Shown here in pieces: positions 15,368 through 22,945 of a stretch of 40,182 nt of DNA; position 1 is the stretch's first letter, and each line of letters opens with the position of its first letter. The notes below the pieces were generated by a model that saw only the letters and a list, made by a program, of their open reading frames with translations, was not told the origin of the DNA and did no database searches. Position numbers and translations under genes: made by a program. Location: the NCBI GenBank assembly GCA_003220225.1, contig QHRU01000144.1, positions 1 through 40,182 on the forward strand, given 5' to 3'. The DNA comes from Candidatus Rokuibacteriota bacterium. GTDB taxonomy: Bacteria > Methylomirabilota > Methylomirabilia > Rokubacteriales > CSP1-6.

Positions 15368-17467
15368 TCAGCCCACGCTCGCGAGGTCCAGCTTGCCGCG
15401 CCAGCGCGTGAGCAGCGCCTGGCGGAGCCCACGGTGGACCGTGTGGCGAAGCTCGGCGTCCTCGGCAATGATCGTCTGAGCCTCCAGTCGCGCCTCCTCG
15501 AGGATGGCGGCGTCACGCAGCAGGTCGGCGACGCGGAACTCCGGCAAGCCGGACTGGCGCGTGCCGAAGAACTCGCCGGGACCGCGCAGCTGCAGGTCGA
15601 CCTCGGCGATCTTGAACCCGTCGTGGGTCGCCGCCATCGCCTCCACCCGCCGCTGGGCCTCCTCGCCGAGCCGCCCGCTCGTGAGCAGGATGCAGTACGA
15701 CTTCCACGGGCCGCGGCCGACGCGGCCGCGCAGCTGGTGCAGCTGCGAGAGCCCGAAGCGCTCGGCGTGCTCGATCAGCATGACGGAGGCGTTCGGGACG
15801 TCGATGCCGACCTCGATGACGGTGGTGGCCACGAGCACCTGGATGGCGCCCGCCTTGAACGACCGCATGATCGCGTCCTTGTCCTCGCTCGACAGCCGGC
15901 CGTGCAGCAGGCCGACGGTGAGGTCGGGGAAGACGTCGTGCTGCAGGCGATGCGCCATGTCGGTGGCGGCCTTGAGGTCGATCAGCTCCGATTCCTCGAC
16001 GAGCGGGTAGACGACGTAGACCTGGCGCCCGTCGGCGATCTGCGCCCTCAAGAAGTCGTAGATCTGCCTGCGTCGCGACTCCGTGCGCGCCTCCGTGCGG
16101 ACCGGCTTGCGGCCCGGCGGCAGCTCGTCGAGCACGCTCACGTCGAGGTCGCCGTAGAGCGTGAGGGCCAGCGTCCGCGGAATCGGCGTGGCCGTCATCA
16201 CCAGCATGTCGGGCCGCTCGCCCTTGCCCTTCAGGCGCGCGCGCTGGTGGACGCCGAAGCGGTGCTGCTCGTCCACCACCGCGAGGCCGAGTCGCTTGAA
16301 CGCGACGGGCTCCTGCACGAGCGCGTGGGTGCCGATGACGCAGCCGATCTCCCCCGCCGCGATCGCCGCGCGCCGCGCCGCCCGCTCGCGCCCCTTCAGC
16401 CCCGACGTCAGCAGCGTCACGCCGATGCCGAGCGGCTCGAGCAGCCGGCGGAAGGTCGCGAGATGCTGCTCGGCGAGAATCTCGGTGGGCGCCATGACCG
16501 CCGCCTGGTAGCCGGCCTCCACCGCCGCGCACACGGCGAGCGCCGCCACCACGGTCTTGCCCGAGCCGACGTCGCCCTGCAGCAGCCGGTGCATCGGGTA
16601 CGGCGCGGCCATGTCGCGCCGGATGTCCTGCCACACGCGCTCCTGAGCCGCCGTGAGGGAGAAGGGCAGGCTCGCGCGCAGGCGGGCGATCAGCTCGCCG
16701 CGCGGGCGCATCGAGACTCCGCGCTGCCGCGTCGTGCGCGAGCGGAGGATCGCGAGCCCGAGCTGCAGGAGCAGGAAGTCGTCGAAGGCCAGGCGGCGCA
16801 TGGCGGCCGCGCGCGCGCCCTCGCTCGTGGGAAAATGCGCACCGCGCACGGCGTCGGCCAGCGGCAGCAGCCTCCGCCGCGAGCGCACGGCGTCGGGCAG
16901 CGTCTCCTCGATCTCGTGGGCGTGCGCCTCGACGAGCCGCCAGAGCAGCGAGCGCAGCGCCTGCTGCGGTAGCCCCTCGGTGCTGGAGTACACGGGCACG
17001 AGCGCGCCGGCGTGGATCGGCTCGTCGTCCGCCGCGTCCACGGTTTCCCATTCCTGCACTTGCAGCGTGACCTTGTCCTGGTAGCGGGCGCCGCGGCCGT
17101 GCACGATCATCCGCTGGCCGCGCTGCACCGCACGGGCAATCCACGGGCGGCCCCAGACGGTGGCGGCGGCGTAGCCGCTCTCGTCGCGCAGCAGGATGAC
17201 GAGCGGCTGGCGCCGGCGCCCGGGCGGCGGCGGACTGATCCCCGTCACCACGCCCGAGCACGTCACAGTCTCGCCGGGCCGGATCGCGCGCAGCGGGGTA
17301 AAGCGCGTGCGGTCCTCGTGGCGCATCGGCAGGTGGAAGAGCGCGTCGCCGACGGTGACGAGGCCCTTGCGCTCGAGCAGCTTCGCGCGATGCGGCCCGA
17401 CACCCTTCACGTACTGCAGCGGCGTCGTCGGCCCGACGGGGGCGCGGGTTTGCCGGCTCTCGGTCAT
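15368..17467 (-). CDS. recG: ATP-dependent DNA helicase RecG
   Basis: The product has 699 residues and remodels stalled replication forks and branched DNA. The N-terminal wedge domain has LQYVKGVGPHRAKLLERKG and an OB-like part (VTCSGVVTGI). The helicase motifs include HRLLQGDVGSGKT (Walker A), VVDEQHRFG (DEQH box), MTATPIPRTLALT and QLRGRVGRG. The C-terminal LRGPGEFFGTRQSGLPEFRVADL is diagnostic of RecG. The ATG at 17467 overlaps the promoter of the divergent rpmB gene, so transcription of the two may interfere. It leads the recG-rsmD-unknown-coaD-aminotransferase-clp1 run. Confidence 0.96.
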   Translation of the reverse strand: MTESRQTRAPVGPTTPLQYVKGVGPHRAKLLERKGLVTVGDALFHLPMRHEDRTRFTPLRAIRPGETVTCSGVVTGISPPPPGRRRQPLVILLRDESGYAAATVWGRPWIARAVQRGQRMIVHGRGARYQDKVTLQVQEWETVDAADDEPIHAGALVPVYSSTEGLPQQALRSLLWRLVEAHAHEIEETLPDAVRSRRRLLPLADAVRGAHFPTSEGARAAAMRRLAFDDFLLLQLGLAILRSRTTRQRGVSMRPRGELIARLRASLPFSLTAAQERVWQDIRRDMAAPYPMHRLLQGDVGSGKTVVAALAVCAAVEAGYQAAVMAPTEILAEQHLATFRRLLEPLGIGVTLLTSGLKGRERAARRAAIAAGEIGCVIGTHALVQEPVAFKRLGLAVVDEQHRFGVHQRARLKGKGERPDMLVMTATPIPRTLALTLYGDLDVSVLDELPPGRKPVRTEARTESRRRQIYDFLRAQIADGRQVYVVYPLVEESELIDLKAATDMAHRLQHDVFPDLTVGLLHGRLSSEDKDAIMRSFKAGAIQVLVATTVIEVGIDVPNASVMLIEHAERFGLSQLHQLRGRVGRGPWKSYCILLTSGRLGEEAQRRVEAMAATHDGFKIAEVDLQLRGPGEFFGTRQSGLPEFRVADLLRDAAILEEARLEAQTIIAEDAELRHTVHRGLRQALLTRWRGKLDLASVG

Positions 17468-17478
17468 CGTGGTATAAA
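17450..17478 (+). promoter_or_regulatory. Sigma70-type promoter for rpmB
   Basis: TTGCCG at 17450-17455 and TATAAA at 17473-17478 are separated by exactly 17 bases. Transcription would begin near 17485, giving a leader of about 60 nt before rpmB. The element overlaps the recG start codon on the other strand. Confidence 0.65.
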
Positions 17479-17544
17479 ACCTGCTGGTTCCCGGCCGTTC
17501 GCGCTCCGCCTCAGGCGGTCCGCCATTCGACTCGAGGAGTGATC

Positions 17545-17736
17545 ATGGCTCAGCGGTGTGATGTCTGCGGGAAAGGCCCGTCCGTCGGTAACTCGATCAG
17601 CCACGCTCACAAGCTGACGCGGCGCCGCTGGCTGCCCAATCTCGTCTCGATGCGGGCGCTGGTGGATGGTCGGGCGAAGCGCGTGCGCGTCTGCACCCGC
17701 TGCCTCAAGGCGGGGAAAGTCACGAAGGTCATTTAA
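17545..17736 (+). CDS. rpmB: 50S ribosomal protein L28
   Basis: The product has 63 residues and belongs to the large ribosomal subunit. It begins AQRCDVCGKGP and has GNSISHAHKLTRRRWLPNL, the L28 signature. Two Cys pairs, CDVC and CTRC, form the zinc ribbon of the 'C+' paralogue, so this cell uses the zinc-dependent form. The ATG at 17545 is preferred over one at 17539 because AGGAG lies at the right distance. It stands alone on the plus strand with its own promoter and a strong hairpin after the stop. Confidence 0.96.
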   Translation: MAQRCDVCGKGPSVGNSISHAHKLTRRRWLPNLVSMRALVDGRAKRVRVCTRCLKAGKVTKVI

Positions 17737-17743
17737 ACACAGA

Positions 17744-17769
17744 CGGGAGGGGGCGTTGCCCCCCTCCCG
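17744..17769 (+). terminator. Hairpin terminator after rpmB
   Basis: CGGGAGGGGG pairs with CCCCCTCCCG around a short GTTG-containing loop, 8 bp after the rpmB stop. There is no T tract. Position and strength suggest a terminator, possibly also serving the minus-strand micro-ORF that ends at 17821. Confidence 0.6.
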
Positions 17770-17820
17770 ACTGGTGACTGGTGGAGGGCCGCCACCCCCC
17801 ACCGGTACTGAATAACGTCC

Positions 17821-17862
17821 TTACTTCTTCTTCTTCTTGGTCGCCTTCTTCTTCTTCGCCAT
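17821..17862 (-). CDS. Polylysine micro-ORF (13 residues)
   Basis: A minus-strand ATG at 17862 opens a 13-codon frame reading MAKKKKATKKKKK, then TAA. Nine of 13 residues are Lys, all written AAG. A purine-rich GGGAGGGGGGTGA lies just upstream and could act as a ribosome site. It begins 48 bases after the AbiEi-type gene stop on the same strand. Such a peptide would bind nucleic acid or ribosomes if made. It could instead be the leftover Lys-rich tail of a lost basic protein, or a low-complexity accident. Translation is not shown by sequence alone. Confidence 0.4.
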   Translation of the reverse strand: MAKKKKATKKKKK

Positions 17863-17910
17863 TCAGGTTTCACCCCCCTCCCTGTCGCAATCGCGCTTCG
17901 AGAGCGCGCC

Positions 17911-18960
17911 TCAGTAGCCCATCGCTTCGCGGCGCAGGTGCTCGGCCTGCTCGGCGCCGCGCGGCGCGTAGTTGACGAGATCGGCGTAGAGCTGCGGGAG
18001 GCTGACCACCTTCAGGCCCGCCTTCTCGAGCACGCCGTAGAACACCCCGGGGTCATAGGGCGACAGCAGGTGCAGCGCGCCGTCGGTCTCGGCGGCCGGC
18101 CGCAGCCCGAGCGCGGCCGCCACCGGCGGCGGGTCGCCCTCGAGGTAGCAGTGCAGCGCGGCGAGCCGCGGCTGCGGCGCCACCAGCGACAGGCCCGCGC
18201 TCAGCGTGAACGCGTAGCGGCGCCCTTCGGCGGTCGCCGCGCGGGCGACGTCGGCCATCAGCCGGCGGTTCGCGCGCTCCGGCACGAAGTACGACGCGAT
18301 CTCGTTCGCGCGATACGTGTACGACTCGCACCACGCCTGGAGCAGGTCGAACGGCTTGCCCAGGTGGATGCGCTGCTCCCGGTCGCGCTCGACCCAGCGG
18401 AGGTCCTCGAGTCGGCTCATCACGTTGTGCGAGTGGCCGAGGCTCACCTGCGCGGCCTTCGCCAGCTCCTCCAGCCGCCAGGCGCGCTGGGGCTCGGCCA
18501 GCAGCACGCGCACGACGCGCGTCGCGCGCGGCGCGAAGAGCGAGCGCAGCGGGCGGGTGGAGGGTCGGAGGTTGCGCTTGCCTTCCTTCTCGATGAGCAC
18601 CTGGTCGAAGGCGACGTAGCAGTTGCCGGAGAGGTCGAGGTAGCCGAGGTTGTTGTCCTTGAGGATGCGCGCGCTCTGGGGGCCGATGTAGACGGAGGCC
18701 GCGACGGGATAGGCCGCCGGCAGCTCGCGGTGGATCTCCGCGAGGCGCGTGACGGCGGCGCGGATCTGTCGGGGCTGGCCGAGGGAGCTCACCTCAACGA
18801 CCACGAGCCGCTCCGCGTCGCCCAGGCGAAACTTCACCGCGACGTCGACGGGTCTGCCGGCAACCCGAAGGTCGGCGAGATCCTCCCACCCCTTCGCCTT
18901 CGGGAAGAGCTCCAGCAGGCGCTGGGCTACTTGTCGCCGAATCTCGCCTGTTTTCAGCAT
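17911..18960 (-). CDS. AbiEi-type regulator/antitoxin with degenerate nuclease-like N-terminus
   Basis: The product has 349 residues. Residues 1-110 resemble a restriction-endonuclease fold (VDVAVKFRLG, then LVVVEVSSLGQPRQIRAAV), where relatives have 'EVKSxGEPR'; the catalytic Lys appears to be Ser, so nuclease activity is unlikely. A 'GYLDLSGNCYVAFD' segment and a winged helix (about 145-200: RVVRVLLAEPQRAWRLEEL, VSLGHSHNVMSRLEDLRWV) follow. The C-terminal half (YAFTLSAGLSLVA ... LPQLYADLVNYAPRGAEQAE) matches AbiEi antitoxins of type IV toxin-antitoxin systems as I know them. No AbiEii nucleotidyltransferase toxin is adjacent. The promoter carries a perfect palindrome, consistent with self-repression. 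Confidence 0.75.
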   Translation of the reverse strand: MLKTGEIRRQVAQRLLELFPKAKGWEDLADLRVAGRPVDVAVKFRLGDAERLVVVEVSSLGQPRQIRAAVTRLAEIHRELPAAYPVAASVYIGPQSARILKDNNLGYLDLSGNCYVAFDQVLIEKEGKRNLRPSTRPLRSLFAPRATRVVRVLLAEPQRAWRLEELAKAAQVSLGHSHNVMSRLEDLRWVERDREQRIHLGKPFDLLQAWCESYTYRANEIASYFVPERANRRLMADVARAATAEGRRYAFTLSAGLSLVAPQPRLAALHCYLEGDPPPVAAALGLRPAAETDGALHLLSPYDPGVFYGVLEKAGLKVVSLPQLYADLVNYAPRGAEQAEHLRREAMGY

Positions 18961-18979
18961 GTTTCTCTAGCTCCCGCAC

Positions 18980-19026
18980 TTTCAGCATCTGCTGAAACAA
19001 TATGAACAATTGAAAAAGCCTGTCAA
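18980..19026 (-). promoter_or_regulatory. Promoter with palindromic operator for the AbiEi-type gene
   Basis: On the minus strand TTGACA (19026-19021) and TATTGT (19002-18997) are 18 bases apart, a good promoter match. A perfect inverted repeat TTTCAGCATCTGCTGAAA (18980-18997) touches the -10 box and covers the probable start of transcription. Another TTTCAGCA half-site lies at 18952-18959, across the start codon. This layout fits a repressor site, most simply for the gene's own winged-helix product. That the AbiEi-type protein binds it is inference. Confidence 0.65.
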
Positions 19027-19099
19027 GGCAAAACTTACGGCTCAGGACTAGAACAGCACGCAGGTAGGGCTCGCGCCTTCGCCGAGACGCGACCGAGGG

Positions 19100-19474
19100 T
19101 TAGTCTTCGCCCTCTTCGATGCGGTGCATCGTCTCGTCGTCGAGGCCGAAGTAGTGGCCGAGCTCGTGGACGACCGTCTCGCGGACGATCTCGGCCATCT
19201 CCTCCTCGTCGGCGGCGTCCTCCTCGATCGGGCCCTGGTAGATCGTGACGACGTCGGGAAGCACGTTGCCGTAGGAGCCGTCGCGGCGCGTGAGATCGAT
19301 GCCGCGGTAGAGGCCGTAGAGCGTGTCCGGCGGCTCGATGCCCATCTCGGCGAGCGTCTCGGGGTCGGCCCAGTCCTCGACGACGACGGCGATGTTGGCG
19401 ATCTTCGCCTTGAACTTCTTCGGCAGGCCCCGGAGCGCCCGCTCGACCAACGCCTCGAACTCTCGCCGCGTCAT
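19100..19474 (-). CDS. Zincin-like metallopeptidase family protein
   Basis: The product has 124 residues, the usual size of this small family. The zinc site is HELGHYFGLDDETM near the C-terminus, an HExxHxxGxxD motif. The N-terminus has MTRREFEALVERALRGLPKKF, and LYGLYRGIDLTRR and TIYQGPIEE are family landmarks. The substrate is not known. It starts about 336 bp after the rel stop on the same strand, with a tandem repeat between, so it probably has its own promoter. The acidic C-terminus ends in RIEEGED. Confidence 0.9.
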   Translation of the reverse strand: MTRREFEALVERALRGLPKKFKAKIANIAVVVEDWADPETLAEMGIEPPDTLYGLYRGIDLTRRDGSYGNVLPDVVTIYQGPIEEDAADEEEMAEIVRETVVHELGHYFGLDDETMHRIEEGED

Positions 19475-19810
19475 GCCGGCGGCAGAGCAGCGACGAACCT
19501 GGCTGCTGCCGCGCCTCGCGAACGCAGCAGATGGGCCTTGATCGTCAGCGCGCGGAGCGGAGCGACGAGAAGGGGCCAGATGCGAGGCGGCGAAGGACGG
19601 GGCGACTGAGGCGTAGGCCGCCTACGCCGCAGGGAGCCCCGACTGAGCCAACGACGCCGAGGGGCCTTGATCGTCAGCGCGCGGAGCGGAGCGACGAGAA
19701 GGGGCCAGATGCGAGGCGGCGAAGGACGGGGCGACTGAGGCGTAGGCCGCCTACGCCGCAGGGAGCCCCGACTGAGCCAACGACGCAGATGGGCCCTTAT
19801 CGTCGCTCCG
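19475..19810. repeat. 129-bp tandem repeat region between rel and the metallopeptidase gene
   Basis: A 125-bp unit occurs at 19533-19657 and again at 19662-19786, with a 129-bp period and near-perfect identity. Each unit carries a hairpin: outer arms CGGGGC/GCCCCG and inner arms GGCGTAGGC/GCCTACGCC around one base (19598-19641 and 19727-19770). A partial unit begins at 19787 and includes CGTCGCTCCGC, the inverse of GCGGAGCGACG inside the units. The period is a multiple of three, so open frames run through it, but the Arg/Pro-rich translation looks meaningless. No gene is seen in this stretch. Confidence 0.85.
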
Positions 19811-21967
19811 CTACAGGCCGCGGACGCGCTCGACATTGATGACGTCCGGCACCTCGCGTATGGCCGTCATGATGTCCTGGAGCTGGCTGAGGTCGGCCAC
19901 CTCGACCACGAAGTTGTTGATGCCGCGGCGGTCGTCGGTGACCGTCACCTCGGCCTTCGTGATGTTGCCGTTCTTGCTGCCGATGGCGCCGGTGATCTCG
20001 GAGAGCAGACCGGGACGATCGTTGCCGATGTAGACTGCGATGCGCACCGGCCGCTTGGCCGGCTCCAGCGCCGGCGCCTCCACGTCCCACTCCACGTTGA
20101 TGAGCCGCTCCCGGTCCAACACGCTCTTGGCGACGGTGAGGCAGTCGCGCGCGTGGACGGTGAGGCCACGGCCGCGCGTGATGAAGCCGACGATCTGGTC
20201 GCCGGGCAGCGGGTTGCAGCACTTGGCGAAGCGCACGAGGAGGTCGTCGACACCGCGGATCCGCACGCCCTGGTCCGTCTTCGGCCGCGTGCCCGCCGCC
20301 GTGCGCGGGCGCTCAACGGTGTCGAGCGTGGCGCCGGGCGCCAGCTTGTTCAGCAGCTGGTGGACGGAGGCCTTGCCGTAGCCGACGGCGGCCAGCACGT
20401 CGTCGGCCGTCGGGTAGCCGAGGTCGGCGGCCGCGCGCGCCATCTCCTCGCCGGTCAGGAGCGCCGCCGGGTTCAGCCGGTACTTCTTCGCCTCGCGCTC
20501 GAACAGCTCGCGGCCGAGCTCGATGGAGCGCGCGCGCTCCTCGATCTTGAGCCACTGGTTGATCTTGGCGCGCGCGCGCGTGGACTTGACGAACTTGAGC
20601 CAGTCGCGGCTCGGGTGCTGGTTGGACGAGGTCACGATCTCGACGATGTCGCCCTGGCGCAGCGTGGTGCGCAGCGGGACGAGCTTGCCGTTGACCTTGG
20701 CGCCGACGCAGTGCTCGCCGACCTTCGTGTGCACGGCGAAGGCGAAGTCGATCGGCGTGGCGCCGTCGGGCAGCGCCTTGACGTCACCCTTGGGCGTGAA
20801 GACATAGACCTCGTCGGGGAAGAGGTCGACGCGCACGCTGTCGAGGAACTCGCGCGGGTCCTTGGTGTCCTGCTGGGTCTCGATGAGCTGGCGCAGCCAC
20901 GCGAGAGACTCGTCGAGCTTGTCCTTGCCCGTCTTCTTTTCCTTGTAGAGCCAGTGAGCGGCGATGCCTTCTTCCGCGATGCGGTGCATCTCCCAGGTGC
21001 GGATCTGGATCTCGACCGGATCGCCCTTGGGGCCGATGACCGTCGTGTGGAGCGACTGGTACATGTTGACCTTGGGCATCGCGATGAAGTCCTTGAAGCG
21101 GCCGGGCACGGGCTTCCAGAGCGAGTGGATGACGCCGAGGGCGCCGTAACAGTCGCGCACGGAGTTGGTGATCGCGCGTACGGCGGTCAGGTCGTAGATT
21201 TCGTCGAACTCGCGACCCTGATCGTGCATCTTCTTGAAGATCGAGTAGAAGTGCTTGGGCCGCCCGCGGATCTGCGACTCGATCCCCACCTCTCGCAGCT
21301 TCCTCTCGATGATCGTGATGACGTGATTGATATCGGCCTCGCGCTCGAGGCGGCGCTTGGCCACGCGCTTCTGGAGGTCCACGTAGGCGTCGGGCGAGAG
21401 CGTGCGCAGCGCCAGGTCCTCCAGCTCCGCCTTGACCTTCGCCATGCCCAGCCGATGGGCGAGCGGCGCGTAGATGTCGAGCGTCTCCTGCGCGATCTTG
21501 CGCCCCCTGTCCTGTGCCAGGTAGTCCAGCGTCCGCATGTTGTGCAGGCGATCGGCCATCTTGATCATCAGCACGCGCAGGTCGCGCGCCATCGCCACCA
21601 GCATCTTGCGGAAGTTCTCGGCCTGCCGCTCCTCGCGTGAGGAGAAGGCGAGCTTGCCGAGCTTGGTCACGCCGTCCACCAGCTCGGCGATTTCCTTGCC
21701 GAACTCGCGCTCCAGCTCGGCCTTGGTGGCGCCCGTGTCCTCGAGGACGTCGTGCAGGAGGCCGGCCGTCACCGTGGTGACGTCCATCTTGAACGCGACG
21801 AGGAGGCTGGCCACTTCGAGGGGGTGCGACAGGTACGGCTCGCCGGAGGCGCGCTGCTGACCGCGGTGCGAACGCTCAGAGAACCGGTAGGCGCGCTCCA
21901 GCACCGCCAGGTCCGCGCCCGGCTGATACTTCGGGATCTCCTCGATCAGCGTCTGTAGCTGGGTCAA
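19811..21967 (-). CDS. rel: Bifunctional (p)ppGpp synthetase/hydrolase
   Basis: The product has 718 residues. Rel enzymes make and degrade the alarmone (p)ppGpp. The HD hydrolase domain is intact (SHPLEVASLLVAFKMD, LLHDVLEDT, MADRLHNMRTL). The synthetase domain has RPKHFYSIFKKM, YDLTAVRAI and GRFKDFIAMPK; the RFKD sequence is the form found in bifunctional enzymes. A TGS domain (EVYVFTPKGDVKALPDGATP) and a C-terminal ACT domain (VYIGNDRPGLLSEITGAIG) follow. The start is a TTG at 21967 with GAGGTG upstream, 21 bp after the secF stop. It ends the queA-tgt-yajC-secD-secF-rel run. Confidence 0.95.
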   Translation of the reverse strand: MTQLQTLIEEIPKYQPGADLAVLERAYRFSERSHRGQQRASGEPYLSHPLEVASLLVAFKMDVTTVTAGLLHDVLEDTGATKAELEREFGKEIAELVDGVTKLGKLAFSSREERQAENFRKMLVAMARDLRVLMIKMADRLHNMRTLDYLAQDRGRKIAQETLDIYAPLAHRLGMAKVKAELEDLALRTLSPDAYVDLQKRVAKRRLEREADINHVITIIERKLREVGIESQIRGRPKHFYSIFKKMHDQGREFDEIYDLTAVRAITNSVRDCYGALGVIHSLWKPVPGRFKDFIAMPKVNMYQSLHTTVIGPKGDPVEIQIRTWEMHRIAEEGIAAHWLYKEKKTGKDKLDESLAWLRQLIETQQDTKDPREFLDSVRVDLFPDEVYVFTPKGDVKALPDGATPIDFAFAVHTKVGEHCVGAKVNGKLVPLRTTLRQGDIVEIVTSSNQHPSRDWLKFVKSTRARAKINQWLKIEERARSIELGRELFEREAKKYRLNPAALLTGEEMARAAADLGYPTADDVLAAVGYGKASVHQLLNKLAPGATLDTVERPRTAAGTRPKTDQGVRIRGVDDLLVRFAKCCNPLPGDQIVGFITRGRGLTVHARDCLTVAKSVLDRERLINVEWDVEAPALEPAKRPVRIAVYIGNDRPGLLSEITGAIGSKNGNITKAEVTVTDDRRGINNFVVEVADLSQLQDIMTAIREVPDVINVERVRGL

Positions 21968-21988
21968 ACGCCCGGCACCTCTGTGTAA

Positions 21989-22945
21989 TCATGTGATTTT
22001 ACGCGCTTCTCCGGCTTTCGCCACCCTTTTTTTCCGGGCGACGAGCCGTCCCTCGACGTAGAGGGTCCAGTCCACGACCAGCGCCGCCGCCACGTACGTC
22101 GTCGAGTAGGTGCCGGTGATCACGCCCACGAAGAGGACGAAGGCGAAGTCCTCGAGCGTCTTGCCGCCGAAGAAGAGGAGGATGGCCGTCGAGAAGAACA
22201 CCGTGAGCGCCGTCAGCACGGTCCGCGAGAGGGTCTGGTTGACGGCGTCGTTCATCTGGTCGGCGAAGGGCCGGCCCCGGGCGCTCGTCTTGCCCCGGTT
22301 CTCGCGCAGCCGGTCGTAGGCCACGATGGTGTCGTTGACCGAGTAGCCGATGATGGTCAGCAGCGCGGCCAGCACGGGCAGCGAGAACTCGCGGTGCATG
22401 AGGGAGAGCGCGCCCAGGCACACGAGGACGTCGTGGAACACCGCGACCACGGCGGCCACCCCGCCCTTGAGGTCGAAGCGGAGCGCGATGTAGAGAAGGA
22501 TGCCGACCAGGCCGAAGAAGACGGCGTAGATGGCCTGCCACTGCAGCTCCTTGCCGACCTGCGGCCCGACGAACTCCACGCGGCGGATCTCGGCCTTGCC
22601 GAGGCTCGCCTCCTCCGCCAGCGCCTTCTCGACCTTCTTCGTCAGCTCCTCCGAGGAGGCGGACGTCAGCGGCGCGCGGATGATGAACTCGCTCGTGCTG
22701 CCGAACTCCTGGATGATGGACTCGCCCATCCCGATGCGACCGAGCGCCCGGCGGATGTCGCCGACGGTCGGGGTCTTCTCGAAGCGCACCTGCACGAGCG
22801 TGCCACCCGTGAAGTCGATGTCGTAGCGCAGGCCCTGCGTGGCCAGCGAGACCATGGCGATCAGGGTGATGAGCCCCGACAACAGGTAGGCCCAGCGGCG
22901 GTTGCCGATGAAATTGTAGTTCGGGTTGCGGAAGATCTCGATCAT
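21989..22945 (-). CDS. secF: Protein translocase subunit SecF
   Basis: The product has 318 residues. SecF works with SecD to use the proton gradient to pull exported proteins through SecYEG. The N-terminal membrane helix follows MIEIFRNPNYNFIGNRRWAY, then DIDFTGGTLVQVRFE opens the periplasmic domain. Later helices include TIIGYSVNDTIVAYDRLREN, the SecF signature. The ATG at 22945 overlaps the secD stop (ATGA). Upstream open frame is antisense-like sequence and not part of the protein. Confidence 0.96.
   Translation of the reverse strand: MIEIFRNPNYNFIGNRRWAYLLSGLITLIAMVSLATQGLRYDIDFTGGTLVQVRFEKTPTVGDIRRALGRIGMGESIIQEFGSTSEFIIRAPLTSASSEELTKKVEKALAEEASLGKAEIRRVEFVGPQVGKELQWQAIYAVFFGLVGILLYIALRFDLKGGVAAVVAVFHDVLVCLGALSLMHREFSLPVLAALLTIIGYSVNDTIVAYDRLRENRGKTSARGRPFADQMNDAVNQTLSRTVLTALTVFFSTAILLFFGGKTLEDFAFVLFVGVITGTYSTTYVAAALVVDWTLYVEGRLVARKKRVAKAGEARKIT

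Noticed and set aside
19100-19474. The small metallopeptidase as a toxin partner of the AbiEi-like protein
   Set aside because: It belongs to a common zincin family, lies upstream on the same strand beyond the AbiEi-like promoter, and has no known link to AbiE systems.
19471-19836. Arg/Pro-rich open frames through the 129-bp repeat
   Set aside because: The repeat period is a multiple of three, which keeps frames open without selection. There is no start signal or recognisable domain.
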